Shown here one piece after another: positions 32,911-47,900 of a stretch of DNA of 64,000 nt. The notes under the pieces were generated by a model. The model did not search any database. It was not told the DNA's origin and saw nothing but the letters and a program-made list of their open reading frames with translations. The stretch is from Chelonoidis abingdonii (Eukaryota > Chordata > Testudines > Testudinidae), in NCBI RefSeq assembly GCF_003597395.2, contig NC_133778.1:16845566-16909565 (forward strand), given 5' to 3'. Both the position numbers and the translations under genes were made by a program. The number at the start of each line of letters is the position of its first letter. Positions within the stretch are counted from its first letter, which is position 1.

Positions 32911-35900
32911 TTAAATATTATCCTGCAAATTCACATCAGAAACAGGAAAAGCATCAACTGAATAGATTTCTCCCTTCAAACACTCAATTGCCTCTTCTTT
33001 CTTCAGTTTTTTAAACTCCTGGTAGTGGACCTTAGTGGAGAGGAGAGGAAAGGAAAGGATGCATTAGTTCTGCTGCTAAATAACAAACTCTCATTGTCTT
33101 GTGAACCAGCACACATAGTAAAGGGAAACAGATATAGAGAATCCCTGCATTCCAGAAAGTGATCAGTTCAGATCAGCAATTCCACATGAAAACAGTCAAT
33201 ATCTGATCAAATTCATAGATTTAAGATCAGAAGGGACCATTATGGTCATCTAGTTTGACCTCCTGCACAATGTAGACCACAGAATCTCACCCACCCACTC
33301 CTGTAACAAACACCTAACCTATGTCTGAGTTACTGAAGTCCTCAAATCATGGTTTAAAGACCTCAAGGTGCAGAGAATCCTCCAGCAAGTGACCCTTGCC
33401 CCATGCTGCAGAGGAAGGTGAAAAACCTCAAGGGAAAATTCCTTCCCAACCCCAAATATGGCAATCAGTTAAATCCTGAGCATATGGACAAGATTCACCA
33501 GCCAGCACCCAGGAAAGAATTCTCTGTAGTAACGCAGATCCCACCCCATCTAACATCCCATCACAGAGCATTGGGCCTATTTACCTGCTAATAATCAAAG
33601 ATCAATTAATTGCCAAAATTAGGCTATCCCATCATACAAGGTTCTGAATTACGGTGGATTATGGTGTAGGGATCAAACTCCACCTGGACATAGTTTACCA
33701 TAGTGGAGTCGTAGAATATCAGGGTTGGAAGGGACCTCAGGAAGTCATCTAGTTCAACCCCCTGCTCAAAACAGGGCCAAGGATTGAACTCACAACCCTC
33801 GGTTTAGCAGGCCAATGCTCAAACCACTGAGCTATTTGCCCAACAACGCAGACTACTATCACTGATCAAGGAGTTTTTCCGGCAGTGTCAATTTAGGTTA
33901 AGTTCACCACTTCCAGTACTCTGTTCTTCACCCATCATACATGTCACCATACTGATAAGACCTGCATTTCAACTTCTTACCAGTATCACATGATAGCCCA
34001 GCGCTTTCAGATGTCTCATTTTCATTGCCAACTTGCCTCGGGGGTGTCTTGTGCCAAAACAGAAAGCAGACAGAGGAGAACAGAGAATAGCCACTCTAAA
34101 GCCAAAAACAGTAATAATTTCTTAGGGAGCTGGCAAACCGCATTATGCTGGTGCAGTTTAAGTATTCTTCACAGTTAACTGTTCAGAGAATGCCTTTAAT
34201 ATTAAGGAATAGCACTGCTGTGTTTGTTTATTGCTAATATTTTTGTCCATTTCTAATTTAATCATTCTTTTGCTTCTCTGGACTTAAGCAACTTAAACCC
34301 CTCTCTCCTGCAACGTGTTTTATCTAGGTGCTGAGGGCTGCCCACACAGTTCTTATGGCAAAGACTGAATTCCTGGAAGGGGCGGGAGCCTCTTCAATCT
34401 AGCAGACAAAGGTATAACAAGATCCAATGGCTGGAAGTTGAAGCTAGACAAATTCAGACTGGAAATAACGTGTAATGTTTTAACGGTGAGGGCAATTAAC
34501 CATTGGAACAATTTACCAAGAGTCATGGTGGATTCTCCATCACTAGCCATTTTTAAATCAAGACTGGCTGTTTTTTTAAGAGACATGCTCTAGTTCAAAC
34601 AGGAGTGAATTCAGGGAAGTTCTACGACCTGTGTTAGGTAGGATGTCAGACTAGATGATCAAAGCGATCCCCCTTCTGGCATTATAACGTAGGAGACCTT
34701 TATGAGGGCAGATTATCCCACATCTACCCACTGTGGAGTTTCTTGCACCTGTGTTTGAAGCATCCAGTGCTGGCCCCTGTTGGAGGCAAGATACTGGACT
34801 AGGCCCTGGTCTGATCCAGAATGGCAATTCTTATGCTCCTGTGAGAGCACAGAGAAAGTGAATTACTTGCTCTGCAGATCAGTGAGCCAGAGGGGCAACA
34901 GGAAGAGCCTCACCTAAAGGCCTGGTAAAGAAAACTTGTAACCAAATAAAGGTACCTTTGAACATCTGGAGCATCAGCAGGATCATCTACTTCAGTTACT
35001 GGAAGCGCTTTTTTCCTGTTTGCATCCATTTTGATTTCAAAATCTGAAAGAAAAAAACAGTCAAATATTAAATGCCACAAGAGGCTTTGACCATTCCAAT
35101 GTATTTCATGGAGTCAATGGAAAAGAAACAGCTATAATTATTGCATGTGTGTGACAGTTTGGACAATATATTGTTGTTCCTTTAAGAGCAACAAATAGAT
35201 TCAGTTGGCACCTTGACACAGTCAGAAAAGGTGCTTGTTATCGCAAATCAGATACAGTATGCATAAGTGTATCAATTCAGGATTTAAAGATAAAAATTCT
35301 GACCAGGTTGCTCTGAAACCTCAGATGGATCCATACATATTCCCTTGCCCTTTTATCATTGAATTTGATAAATTTAGGAATAAAAAATACCAGAAGTATT
35401 ACAAGTGAATCAGGCAATGATAGCTTGCAAATGATATAAATCATAGAAGTATAAATCCTGCACACAAAAGAAACCATACACCATGGAACTTTACTAAATT
35501 TATAAATGGTCTCTCAAGGAAGAAGAAAAATCAAAGAAAAACTGTTCCACAGCTAAAACAACCACCTTGAAGATTCATATTTTGCCATTTTATATTGTTT
35601 CTTTAATCCAAAGATTAAAAAAATAGGTTAGCATTAAAAAGGTCAGTGTTGTTTAATATAGTTATGGCCTATTGGGTTTATGTAGGATTAGTTGCCTCAA
35701 AAGCCAGATTTTAACCACAAAAAGCCCAATGCAATTTTACAAACCAGAGCAGTAACAATATTTTAGTCAACTGTCCAACTATTTTAACGTGAATGTCATA
35801 GAAAATACAACCATAAAGGCACAGTTGTCAAATAGACCTTATCACCAGACATTTATATTTTAAACCCCTTGTATTATAGGTAATAGTTGCCAATCCATTT

Positions 35901-38900
35901 CTTTACCACTATAAATCAAAATTCAAAGGCACATGACAATGAACTGGTCCCATACCAATGTTGTAATCATGTGGCAGTTGGATGTTTTGCTGAAACATAC
36001 GCTCATCTCCCAGAAGTTTCAGCAGAGCCTCACGAACCTCAGGGAGATCAGAAACCAAAGGTGAGGAAGGTTTCTTTATAAACATAGTTGCTGGCTTGGT
36101 GAATGAAAGAGGACTATCAAGTTCCAGACACGTGTTCACATAGTGCACCATCATTTCATTCTGTTCCTTGTTAAGGCCATCTGAAAAAAGGATAGAAATG
36201 TAGCATTAGAGTGGACTTGATATATTTATATGGTATCATTTTATGTCATGAAATCCACAATTTCACTGGCTACTATTTGCAGTACGAACAGATTTCAGTT
36301 TTGCTGAGCAGTAGATTAATTCCAAATTAGGCACAATAAAACTGTTTCTTGAAAAGATGCCATCAAGACCCTGTTAAAACCTTCTTGTACTACATAGCTA
36401 TCTAAGAAATTTACAAGACACACATTACTGTAGAATCAACCTCCTGATGAGGTAGAGCAATGCTATTATTCCCACTGTAAAGATGGAGAACCGAGGCACG
36501 GAGAGGCTAGATTTATCCAAGGTCACTGAAGAAGTCTATGATAGAGCAGGGAGTTGAACCCCAAGGCTCCCAGGCTCTAGGTTACCACCCTAGCCACTGG
36601 ACAATCCACTCCTGAAAGTCTGAAATCTGTTCATTTGCTCACTTTTTCCCCCTCTATTGTGCACAGCTACACACATTACCCTGTTACAGCAGGGTTACTA
36701 ATAAGTTGAAAGACATTTATTCACACATGGAGGTTGTTCTTAAAAAACCAAAAAAAACCCAAATACTTTAATGGATATTGATAAAAAACACAAGAAGAAG
36801 TCAAGTCACATTTTGGATGTCACTCTGAAAGCGTGCTTTAACAGTACCAAACTACAGAGCTGGGCAACATTTTTCAGTTGAATGGCAAATTCTCTGATAA
36901 AATGCAAGTTTTGGGGTGAGAGAAACTATTTGCAAGTTTGGATCAAATTCAGCAAATAGTTTCAGACAAATAAAATGAGGGGAAAAATTGTTTTGAAAAG
37001 ACATTTCCACAATCTGCAAACATTTCATTTAACCTGAATGGAATTTTTTGTTTCAGTGAAGAAAGCCCCCCTCCCCACTTCACCCCCCTCCCCACTTCAC
37101 CCCCCCAAAAAATTCAAAATAAACTGATATTCCCCCCTTTTTGATTCCTCCAGCGAATGGAAGAGTCTATTATTCACTCAGCTGTACTGAATTATTCAGG
37201 TTCCAAGTAGACAGACTATTTTGTTGAAGTGTAGGGACTAACAGAACTTCCCAAAGTATACATAATCTGAAGCAACAAATACACTTACGCCCTGACTCAG
37301 TGCCAAACTAAGCGATTAGCTGTAGAGAATTATAACACGAAGCTGAACGACTACCTTGAACCATTTCAGTTAGCGTCTTTCATCCCAAAGCAAAAACAGC
37401 CAAGTAACTTCTAACAACTAGTTGTATTTTGAGCTAAACTTTGATATAGCTGAAAAACATATATGACTTGGGTTAATTTTTTTAAATGTTCTTGGAAAAT
37501 CTTGAATGCGTATCACAGAAGTGAGAATCCACAATTTGTTCACATTTGACTTTCTACAACAAATCTTCCATTTACATACATAGGTACACAGTTACCTAGG
37601 AAACACTTCCCTCATTACTGAAATGTCTTATCTGAAAATGGTACTTCCAAAACAACCCTCCCCACCGCCATGATGAGAGCATTGGTTCAGTGCTGGGTCT
37701 GAGGACAGAGTCTCCTGAATTATTAACAAGTTACAACTCAGGTTTTTTTATTTCATATCTAATATTAACCTGTCTGCCCAATTTAGCTTGTGAGCTTCAA
37801 TGCAACCACACCCTAAGGAGTGATTGTGTTGAAGCTACTACTACTCTTATCTATACACTACTCTGAATTCAATGGCATAACACACATTAATACATTAATG
37901 ACTGACCTGATTTTAGTAACTCATTGAGGTTGTCCTCTTGCAGGAGCTGACTAAGTGCAGGCTGTGGCAAATACTCTAAAATGCAAAATGAATACACTGC
38001 CTTCAGCAGATCCACATTAGAAATCCTGGTGAGGTACTTATTCAAGGCACCATTGAGAGACTCCAGAAACCTTCAAAAGAAAAAGAGAGACATCTTTACA
38101 TATAATTTATAAATAAACTCAGACTTTCCTGAAAATCTCTATAAAATATAAATCAGTACTTTTGAAATAAAACCCGACATTCCAATTTACTTGGATAACC
38201 AGAACCCAAGTCCAGCACCTAAGCTTGCTGCTAGCTACAACCTGTTCACCACTTTTATCAGTCTATCACTTAAGTGATGAGCACCCGTTCTCTACTACAT
38301 CTTATGCATTCTCTATTACCTTGCTTTACTGTTTAGAAAAAATGTATATCTGCCTTTTATTTAAAACAAAAACAAAAAAAAACAGTGACCAGTATAGCAA
38401 GTTTATCTCACAGATTAGTAAAACAGGACCAAGAGAGAATTATTTCACAACTGGAATCCAAGATCAGTAGCAAGTACTCTTCTGTGTGCCTGTTCAGGAC
38501 ACCCATATAACAACTATGTAATTTAATACAAGGCTTTCTAAGCCAGAACCTACTCCTGATTTTGGCATTTGGGAACATGGTTGAGAAGCGAATACACGCG
38601 GAGAACACTTAGAATATCCTTCAGGTTCAGGGATTCAGGATGACTTGTCACCTTCTCAGCCAAAATATCCATCAGCTCAACAGGTCGAAAGCGAAGTCCC
38701 TCGAAGGCAGACAAAAACAGGACAATCTAAAACGTTAAAAAAAAAAAGTATAGGAAGAAAAACCATTTTTAAGGCTAAAAAAACAAATAAATTAAAACTA
38801 GAGTAAGAGTCTCAATACAGAAATTTACTTAATTGTCTAGTGTTATAGCATCAGAGAGGTTTTTAAAAATGAAAATATACTTTTGAAATTGTAATATTTT

Positions 38901-41900
38901 ATTATGAGCATGACTAACTATTATTTATTACCATACTGCAATAAATAGGAGAACAATGGACTGTTGAACTTCCAAATACTTATTAAAATATTTAAACTAA
39001 TATTGCCTCATTGTTTCCCTCTAATTCACCATCTGCATGTCTGTATCCTTCTGTTGTTTCTTGTCTTACACTTAGATTGGAAGCTCTTTGGGGCAGGGAC
39101 TGCCTTTTGGTTCTGTATTTGTCTAGTGCTGAGCACAAGGGCTCAGGTCCATGATGAGGGCTTGTTGGTGCTACACTAACACAAATAAAACAACAGCCAA
39201 TGTACCAGTTTTACTGAAGATTTCCCCTCAACCAATCTGTATAAATACACAGTGTTGTTTCAAAGATATACACCAAGAAAAAGAAGTTTGAAACTGACAC
39301 ATTTTTCAGCCATGGACCAATTTCTACCAAGTTATTCCTATTAAGCTTTCATGAAAAGAAACCAGAGAAAAACTGAGTTGTTTTTTGTGCCCTTTGAATT
39401 TTCTAACATTATGTAATTGCTCTACATGTAGAGCAAAACTGGAACGTAGCCCAATTTTAAGCCCATTTCAGAATGCAAACTGAAGTTCTGAGTCGTAACT
39501 AGCAACTCTATAAATTGTGTTTGTGTGCACCTGGGCACAGCTGAGTACTGGCAGTTCTAGTGGTGTCACCTGGGCACAGCTGAGTACTGGCAGTTCTAGT
39601 GGTGTCACTTGTGGTCACTACCTCACCTGTTTAGTGTCCCACATGCAGATGGCTGAAGTCACGTAGTTTGCTATTGCTGAATACAGAACTACATTGCGGT
39701 ACCGAAGGATGCTGCATGATTTCAGAACACGGATTAGCTGCCAAAATGGAGTACCAGGGATATTCTCTGTAACAGAGGAATAAAAAAAGTAACAGTGACT
39801 GTGAGCTGCGCGTTGTGGGATATGACTGGGGCCAGCAGCCAGCAGGGTGTGCTGTGAAAAATCAGATGGGGAGCCATGAAAAAGACTGGGACTGGCTGGG
39901 CAAAGGAGACCGGGATGAAAAGTTTGGGGATACAGACTGGGACTTTGACTAGGAGCCTAGAGGGGGATGTTGGGACTAATTGGGCAAGGAGACTGGAACT
40001 AGGATGAGAACCCTGAGGAGTGGAGACAGACTGGTTTGGTGAGGAGAACAAGACTGGGACAAGGAGCTGAGGGTGGGGGAAGAGACTGGGACAAGGCAGA
40101 AGGGACGAAGCTTGGGAAGAATGGGCAGAAAAGTCTGTGCCAACCAGAGAACAGTCCCCTCCAGAGCCTGGAATGGAACCCAAACATCCTGAGTCTTACC
40201 ATTCCTCTGCCTATGGGCTTCACAGCTATTTGCAGACAGCAACGTGTCGCATCCCCCTCTAGTGCTGGTCCATATTGAGGACCACCAACTATTATTACTA
40301 TAAGTTACTCCCTTTGAAGCAGAGGGAGAGGTGTATGAGCTGGATCTAAAGCAGTGGTTTTCAATCTTTTTTCATTTGTGGACTTATAAAAAAATTTCTG
40401 AATGGACATTTCCCTTTGGAAATCTTAGACACAGTCTGCGGATCCCCTGTGTGCAGACCACAGGTTGAAAACCACTTGTCTAAACGTTTCAGTTCTGCTG
40501 ATGACCTTTATGTGGGCATCAGTATGATACCACAGGATGGAATGTTTTTTTTTAAGTTTGCTTTTAAAACCCTAGGAAATTATATGTATGGATGCACATG
40601 CACACACAAACCCCAAAATAATTTGTATTAAAAGAAAAGTAGCAAGGCTGCAACATCGAACACTCAAAAGTTAGGCAATGCAAGAATTAAGGCTTCCTGT
40701 GTAACCTTAATTCCGTTCCCCACGTGCATATGCATTATGATACAGTCTGTACTTTCATGATCACATTCTATTTTTTCCACAAGACCTGTGCCTCGTTCAG
40801 TGCACAGGACAGACATGATCAGAGGATCATCAGGGTTGCATAATGAAGGAGGCTGTCGTCTAGCCCCTGCTTCATTTGTTGCAGTAGTTGGAAGGTGTAT
40901 ATTGAATGAGACAGATGACTGCAGAAATAGGAAGGATGGTCTCATGGTTAAGGCTATTTGAATGTCATTCTGGATTCTATCCTTGCCAAGCTTTGTCTTC
41001 TATCCTTCGATCCTATGTAATGCCGGGCAAATCACTTAGCCCAATGTGTTCCTTATTTTCTGGGTGCCCAGGTTGAGACCCTGGAATCTGATTTGCAGAA
41101 CCGCTGAGCACTCACAGCTTCAAGTTGAATCAAGAGGAGCTGTGCTTCAAACATATAAAGTGTCAAATAACGCTAAGTGCTCTGAAAAAAAAAAATCAGG
41201 TGCAGTGCATTTCAGATTGGGAACTCAAAATTAGTGCACACTTCTGACCTTAATATCTGTGTGCTTCAGTTCGGCATACTTAAAATGCAGATATCACCGC
41301 CTCACTCTTCGGTGTTATGAAAATAAATCCGTATTTGTGAAGCACTCAGATATTATAGTGATAAATGCCACAGAAAAGCAAATTAGGAAATTAATAATTC
41401 TGTCTTCAGATCAGTATTTGAATCAGGTGCAGTAAATAAGACCTATGGCTATACACTGAACAAAGTATTCAACAGCTTCATACTAGGAATACCATCCATC
41501 CTGAACATTAATGAAGCAGGGATTCCGTGGGAGAAAATAGTTTGTTGCCATATCATAAGGTGTATGCACAAGGAAACCAACTTAAGGCTGCACATGAACC
41601 TGAATTTTGACATTTCCTACCTTTTGAGGGCTTGACTTTGCAACATTAATGTTTTTTTACCATAGTTTTGGATTCAAGAGTATATATCACTAGATACTGT
41701 GCAATTATGTCTACAATACTTATTGCAAGGGTCTGAGTAAAGGTCAGAGTATTAACCTTCATTTTAAGTTCCTTTGGGCTCGACTGAGCCATCATTCATG
41801 AAGCAGAACTCAATAATGAAATTCACTTATCAGTGAACACCCCCCCTTCTGCTTACTCCCTAAACACAGAGCTGTCAATTCATACTATGAGATGCAAATT

Positions 41901-44900
41901 TCCAGTTCAGAAACAGTTTTAAAAGCACATCTGAAACCACTAATTTTACTTGCTGGTCTTTAGTTAGCATTTTCTCTATTTATAGAATTTGGGGAAAAGA
42001 AAACAGAATTTTAACTTCAGAGCTATGAAGAGTGCCATTATAAGCCACGGACATAACATTTCATGGTATTAATGAGGGCAGAGACCATAAAAACTACTTT
42101 CTTTGGTCATCCATCAGTCCTCCAAAATTTTTTGTACTGCGTTTTGTCTGATGGATCTGTATTGTTAGACTACAAAACAATCATGATTTGTGGGCTTAAA
42201 AGGAAATTGGAGTAAGACATTTTCATTAGGAAGAGTCAGAATAAAGGAGAGGAGAAGTTTAAAAATTCACTTTAACTCACCGATGATTTTCTTACTCGAG
42301 GCATCCAGGATTGGCATGGAGCAGTAATTCATCGCAGCCAGAGCACTAAACATGTGTTGAGCATTCAGAGGAGTCAAGTGGTCCAGCTCTTTCAAAACTC
42401 TATCCTAAAATGAATTCAATTTGATTAGACTCTTCATTCTTGGCATTGGCAGTCCAAATTATCTCTGCCAAAGAATGAAATGAATTGGGGAGATCAAAAC
42501 TACTCCAATCCCGTAACCTCACCAGATTCGCACTGAAGAAAGGGTTGGAAGCAGTGGAAGGAGCTTAAAATAACTCCTTCCAATCACTTTTCTTATAGAA
42601 ACAACTACAGCTATTCTAATGTTTAGTTTGAGCTGTCCTTAAAAAGTTCTCAGGTGCTCCCGTTTCTTTCTTGAATCAAATCAATACAAGAGGACCTTAT
42701 AATACTTATTCCTGGTTACTACGTATATAGTTTTCCTACCAGCGCTTTAAAGAATGGTGGTTTGCTAATTAGCCTGGATGGCATATTTACCAATATTGCA
42801 CAGTTAGGATGATATCTAGTCTTTGCCACGTGCAAGAGCTCTAAGTTATTCTAAATCCTTAGTAAATGACTCACTATTTTCTACTGCCCTTTGTGATACA
42901 CCTTTGGCAGATGTACACTAAATTAAATAAAATTTAAAAAACTGGTGAAACTATAGTGGGCCCACTTCTGATATCACTTAAGCCACAGTAAAATCAGGAG
43001 TGACTGTTTGCATAGTTAGGATTATACTGACGCATCAGCAAAAATTAGGCCCACTAATTTCAATTTCACCAGCTCTTAAAATAGTTTCACCCAGTACATT
43101 CTCAAAGACACAAAGGGCAATGAAAAAATGCATCAGTAATAGAAAAAAAAAACATTCAAACAATGTTTTAAAAATACTCATATATCACCCCGCGCCTGGT
43201 ATCATGTAATCGAAACATCTTTATAGAACTCTCATATCTTACTGGACTTAGGAGCAGACCAATATTATAATACCACCATCAAGCAAAATGATAGAACTAT
43301 GAGAAGGGACCTCAAGTCAGAAAAGCTGATGGAGATCGCCAAGTCCTCGTGGCTCCATGAACAGCGACCCACAAATACTGATCTCGACAATCAACCACCC
43401 GTCCCTAACCAAAAACACAATTTATCCTAACTCTATCTATAACTATCTTCCAGCGAATCCCACGAGATATACCACCACCTCCCTAGGCCGTTGATTTCCA
43501 AGATGTTTAAAACCACCCCACCTGACAGATTTCATAAAAAAACCGAAAAACAAAAGAAAAAACACACCGAGTATTTTCCTATCACGCAATCAAAAACTAA
43601 ACCATGCCCCTGCTGCAGTATAACCCATCCAGACCAAATCTAAAAGCGACCATAGAACAAGAAGAAAAGAAAACTGAAACACAATATTTCTCCAACTCTC
43701 ACTATGAACCTCCTTCTACCAGAATAAGCAGCTTTCTTCATAAAAAGTATATCGTCCCCCTTCAGTCTTTCTTTATTATTCCAAACATAAATCAAACCAC
43801 ATCTATTCAGCTTCTTCAAATGCGTCATGTATTTTAAGACCTTTATATCAATTTCTTGATTGCTCTTCCTATTAACCATCTCACCATCTTCCATCCACAT
43901 ATACTTTCTTAAATGTTAAGAAAGTGCCCAGAACTGACACATACTTATAAGCTTCGAGGCCCCAGTAACCACACATGAAAGTTTAGGCAGGAAATAGAAC
44001 TCCTCACTCATGTCTTGACTCACACAATAACTTAGTTAATGCTGCCAGATCACGTTTGCTAATTTTACAGTGCAACAGCACCCCACATACAAACAGCTTA
44101 GAGCATTATTTAGCCCTTTGATATGAGTACCAAAACAAAATCTATCCCAATAGATACCAACATTCATGACACCCGTAAACTAAATTTCCAGACAAGATCT
44201 ACTTTCCCAATAAACCCACCACCTCCTGTATCATGAAAACTATTGTATACTCCATAATTGGAGACTATTAAAGCATTATGCTACTTTGTAAACTTCATCC
44301 TGTTTTCCTCAGACCATTTCTCCAATTTGTCCAGATCATTTTGAATTATGACCCTGTCCTCCAAAGCAGTTGCAATCCCTACCAGTTTGGTATCATCTGA
44401 CACTTAGATATTGGCATAGAAAGTACGCTTATTAAGTCGTTGATGAAGATATTGAACCGAGCCAGTCCCAAAACAGACCCCTGCGGAACCCCACTTGTTA
44501 TACCTTTCCAGCAGGATTGGGATGTAGTTACTTGCCTCTCAATAGCATGATTCATTACATTAAAAACCCTGTTACAATGAAGCTCACGGATAGCACCTTA
44601 TCTTTCATGCTACCAATTTCTTACATAAACATCTCCACACTTTCTATCCCTATGCACGGTTTGACCTTCGCACTCTCTACTTATTTAAGTCCCTCCTGCA
44701 GACATACCTCTGTTGGGCAGGCTACAGCAAACTTAATGGACATGCGTAGTCATTTAAAAAAAAAAATTGTTTCCCCTTTCTCAGACCACTATTTACTTAC
44801 TTACCCGTCCCTGGAGGATGAGCAACTTGGGGACGTTACCATTCATTTTCAATGTCTGGAGACTGCTTAGCATACAACAGGTGCTACCATAAACAACTAA

Positions 44901-47900
44901 TAAATAGCAACATAGGAGCAGTAGCTATGCAGGAATAATAGTAGGACCCACCAATGATTTTAATCTTTTACCTCAAATTTCCTTTTGAGAGAGAGTGGGG
45001 CATCTTTCCCAAAGCATTTCATCATGCTTTGCAACATAAAAATGTTACTGATCTTTGGAATTCGCTGCTCCACCAGTAACCTGATAAGGAAAAAAATGAT
45101 TTAAGGAGGCTTGGCCTACACACACAAGTTGCACCAGTAAAGCTCTACTTATTTTGGCAGGAGCAGGCACACATCTGTCTCCCATGGATGAATCCCGAGT
45201 TAAACTGGTGTAGCTCCTCACTCCTCTTCCACACGTACTTTTTTTTTTTTTAAATTAAACTGGTGTAGCTCTACACTGACGTAGTTAGATTGACTTAATA
45301 GCAACGCAGCTATCTCCTGACAATGAAGTAACTACACTGGCGTGAAGTATTAGTAGGACAACTTCTCACTATGTGCCATGATCTGTCCGGCAACCTTTCT
45401 AAACTCCACTGCCCAAGCAACGCAGAGGACCCTGGAATGCCCACCCACACTGCACCATGCTTACACTGATGCAGAATGCTGCTGTGTGGACAAAGTGCTG
45501 CAACACTGCAACAGACCAATGCAAGGGCAACAGAGTGAACATACTGCAGGGAAACAGAGGTATCAGTTTAACTAAACTGACGTAACTTATCCCAATGCAA
45601 TTTCTCTGTGGAGACAAGCCCCCAGTGACCCATGAAATTCAGGAGAGCCTCATACAGGACACAGTAAAGTGGAGCAGATGGAAAGGAGAACAAGTGATAC
45701 TATGGTCTGTAGGAGAAGAACAGGATCTTAATATAGCAGAAGGCAAAGCATCACATAGAGAAGGACTCTGATCTGGTGTATCTGTGGTTGCCATTTTGGC
45801 TCAGTAGGAAACAAAATGGCTAGAAAGACCAAAAAAACCCAACTCTTTAAACCAATATTTTTTTTAATCAAATATCAGAGCACTAGTTTTGGAAATTTCA
45901 GTGTCTGTATGGCAGTGGAAGGTCTCTGATCCACTGAGACTGACATTTCCCTGTGAACAGGCAGGCGTTTGATTAATTGAGATGGAGCCAAAGTCTTCTA
46001 AGTGAAAAACAGAGGGATAACCTACTTTGCCCCAAACTCCCAGAACTGTGCACATGAATTCTAACAGAATATGTTGTTATTTCACCAATGCGCCCATCCT
46101 CTTGTAGCTGGAGCTGAAATTGAATTGATACATACAATACAAATCCGCTAATATGTTCTGTTACAAGCTTGGGAACACCAGGTCTCTGAAGGAGTGAGCA
46201 GATGGGGCTTTGTAGACTGATAATCTGAGCACAAAACCACCACCCATAAACAAGTTATTCTGAAAAAAGAATAGATATAATGCTTCTCTCGCCCCTACAT
46301 TTGAATACAGGAGGAATACAAGCTAAAATGGTATTCCAATTCAATAGCTTTTCCTATTGAAATAAAGAAGAATAATACCTAGCTGAAACATAGGGCTTTT
46401 CATTAATAGATCTCAAAGCACTATACAAAGGAGGGCAGTTTTATCCTCACTTTACAAAGGGGAAAACTAAGGTACAGAGAAATGGACGGGTTGCCCAAGG
46501 TCACCAAGCAGCCCTGTGGCAGAGACCAGGTCTCCTGTGCCCCAGTCCAGTGTTCTAACCTATCTCCACCCTTTCTGCCAAGAATACCAACAATGATGCC
46601 AAAGAGAGTTACTTGTTTCAGCTACTAGCTGATGATAATGACTTGGGCCCCAATCCTGCTATGAGCTTCTCGGAGTGGACCTTGCACAGAGTTCAAAGTA
46701 GAATTACAGCCACGGTCACTACAGAGTGTCCCTGATTGTCTAAGACCATGTAAAGTTACTTAAAGGTTCAAGTGTCTTCCTGCTTTGGACATTCCTACCG
46801 TATTTTACTTATGAGAACACTGCAAGGATTACTGAAATGTTCTAATGCAATGTATCATTAAATAATCCTCAAGAAAATGCTAAAAATGTAAGCCAGAAAA
46901 TATCAAAGTGTATTTTGGGCAAAAGAGTAAAGATGCTCATTCTCCTTTCATACCATATTTATTTTTGTCCAACAGAAATAAATGGTCACATGACAAGACT
47001 TGTAAGTAAGGAAACCATTAAAAAAAAAAGTAATTTTCTCACTGTAATCCAGCTTGAAGAGCATCCACATTTCTGCTTTTTTCCATGGTTACCAAGGTGG
47101 TTGCCACAACAGAGAGACATTGGTCATCAAATTCATTGAGGCGCTCCTATTAAAGATATTTTCACAATGTTAGAAAATTCTTAACACTAAGTGGTGGAAT
47201 GGTCAATTTTTACCAGCTATCTCCCTCACGCACACAAAGAAAAAGGTCAAGTCACTGGGGCTGATTCTACTTTGACCTACACATTGGTATAATTCTACTG
47301 ACTTCTATGGAGTTAAGTCCCAATTTCCCCTGAGAAAATGAGAAATCAGGCCTAAAAAAAAAAAGTCACATTAAGGACAAAAGGAAGAACTTGTGTAATG
47401 TACTATACACAGTGTGGATACAAGCTGGGGAATATCGTAGTGGTCACGTTCAAGATTTCCTCTCTAAAGTGTTTTGTAAACAGTTAACAGCATTTTTAAT
47501 ATGCAGGTTCAAGCACATCTGGGGCCCAACCGTGGGCACCCTTCCCCTCCATGTAATAAGTCAGTGCCCTCTTTCCCTCTGAAAGCTGCTTTATTAAAAC
47601 ACATACAACTCTACAAAGTAGGATGCGTTGACTAGGTGCAGAGTTAGGAGGAGGAGGAGGAGATGGAGGTTGTAGAGATGAGGACAGAGTGGTTTAAGGG
47701 AACGGACAGGGAAGAAACAGGGAGAAGAAGTTGCACACAGAGGGCAGGGGGAGTAGTTGGTGGGGGGTTCTGAAGAAAGTCAAGAAAAACTCCCAGGACA
47801 GCAGCAGGTCCAGAAATGGAGAAACCCTCACCTAGCACACCATGAAATAGTTATATGATGCTCAGAGGAAGTCCTGGGTTGCATCAGCAGCTAGGGAAGG

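Noticed and set aside
33781..33845. tRNA gene
   Set aside because: A and B boxes are present but the stems do not form a proper cloverleaf, and CR1-like text follows directly. It is the head of a SINE. The same holds for 50560-50618.
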